Part shown: positions 6,982 to 7,757 of the stretch, piece by piece
How positions within the stretch are numbered: position 1 is the stretch's first letter
Layout: every line of letters begins with the position of its first letter
Origin: Candidatus Cardinium sp. cBcalN2
GTDB taxonomy: Bacteria > Bacteroidota > Bacteroidia > Cytophagales > Amoebophilaceae
Assembly (NCBI RefSeq): GCF_022810445.1
Contig: NZ_JAACGD010000047.1
Span: 1-7,757 of the forward strand
DNA: 7,757 bases
Reading direction: 5' to 3'
Position numbers and translations under genes: made by a program
Notes under the pieces: model-generated
The model's database searches: none
The model's input: only the letters and a program-made list of their open reading frames with translations
Told to the model about the DNA's origin: nothing

Positions 6982-7131
6982 CAAAATAAAAAAGGGAACG
7001 CTTAAGAAAAAATCAACAAAAAAGCAGTATAATAGGAGCAATTCGCTGCACATAATAAGTGAAGGGTAGGTGTATAAGTAAAAAAATATAAATATAAATA
7101 CACATGTTACTAATATTTAGGATTAAACTGC

Positions 7132-7757
<626 letters not shown>

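Larger units (their letters stand above)
6625..7131. other. Divergent intergenic region with inverted repeats
   Basis: This 507-base gap separates two divergently transcribed exported-protein genes and should hold both promoters. I see no convincing Bacteroidota-type promoter (TTTG with TAnnTTTG). A perfect TATAAT at 7028-7033 has no matching -35 box at normal distance and lies about 100 bases before the plus-strand gene. The hexamer GCAATT recurs at 6844, 6976 and near 7038. Two inverted repeats are listed separately. No ORF or RNA gene is recognisable. Confidence 0.5.

Noticed and set aside
7028..7033. TATAAT as a promoter -10 box
   Set aside because: There is no -35 partner at 16-18 bases, Bacteroidota use a different -7 consensus, and AT-rich DNA produces this hexamer often.

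Overview
The window is AT-rich and gene-sparse. It most resembles the genome of an intracellular Bacteroidota of the Amoebophilus/Cardinium type. This rests on an AAA-ATPase/PD-(D/E)XK protein of the kind that is multicopy in such genomes, several predicted exported proteins with no recognisable function, a separate toxin-tip/immunity pair, and long intergenic stretches with repeat relics. The assignment is an inference: there is no rRNA or housekeeping gene to anchor it.

Layout. All genes from 51 to 6624 lie on the minus strand. From right to left they are a secreted protein of 599 aa (4825-6624), a lipoprotein-like protein of 338 aa (3525-4541), the AAA-ATPase/nuclease-fold protein of 544 aa (1665-3299), a small polymorphic-toxin-like C-terminal domain (1249-1593) followed after 3 bases by a TPR-like putative immunity protein (802-1245), and an unassigned 87-aa protein (51-314). 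At the right edge one gene runs the other way. It starts at 7132 on the plus strand, leaves the window still open, and encodes a lipoprotein-like protein that turns into an Asn/Glu/Ser low-complexity tract. Long minus-strand reading frames opposite this tract are artefacts of its lack of T.

Non-coding structure. The 315-801 gap contains a striking 121-base interrupted inverted repeat (354-474) made of four nested stems, closed on the minus strand by a GGCC-UUCG-GGCC hairpin, and next to it an imperfect 28-30 base direct repeat at 60-base spacing. The divergent gap 6625-7131 holds several smaller inverted repeats. An 11-base motif at the left edge (3-13) recurs in opposite orientation at 4652-4662.

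How it fits together. Only the toxin/immunity pair has a clear functional link, by spacing and domain type. The toxin has no delivery domain in this window, so it looks like a displaced or orphan cassette. The exported proteins on either side could be host-interaction factors, but nothing in the sequence proves it. The best leads are the hairpin element, the orphan cassette and the lipoprotein with its expanding repeat tract.
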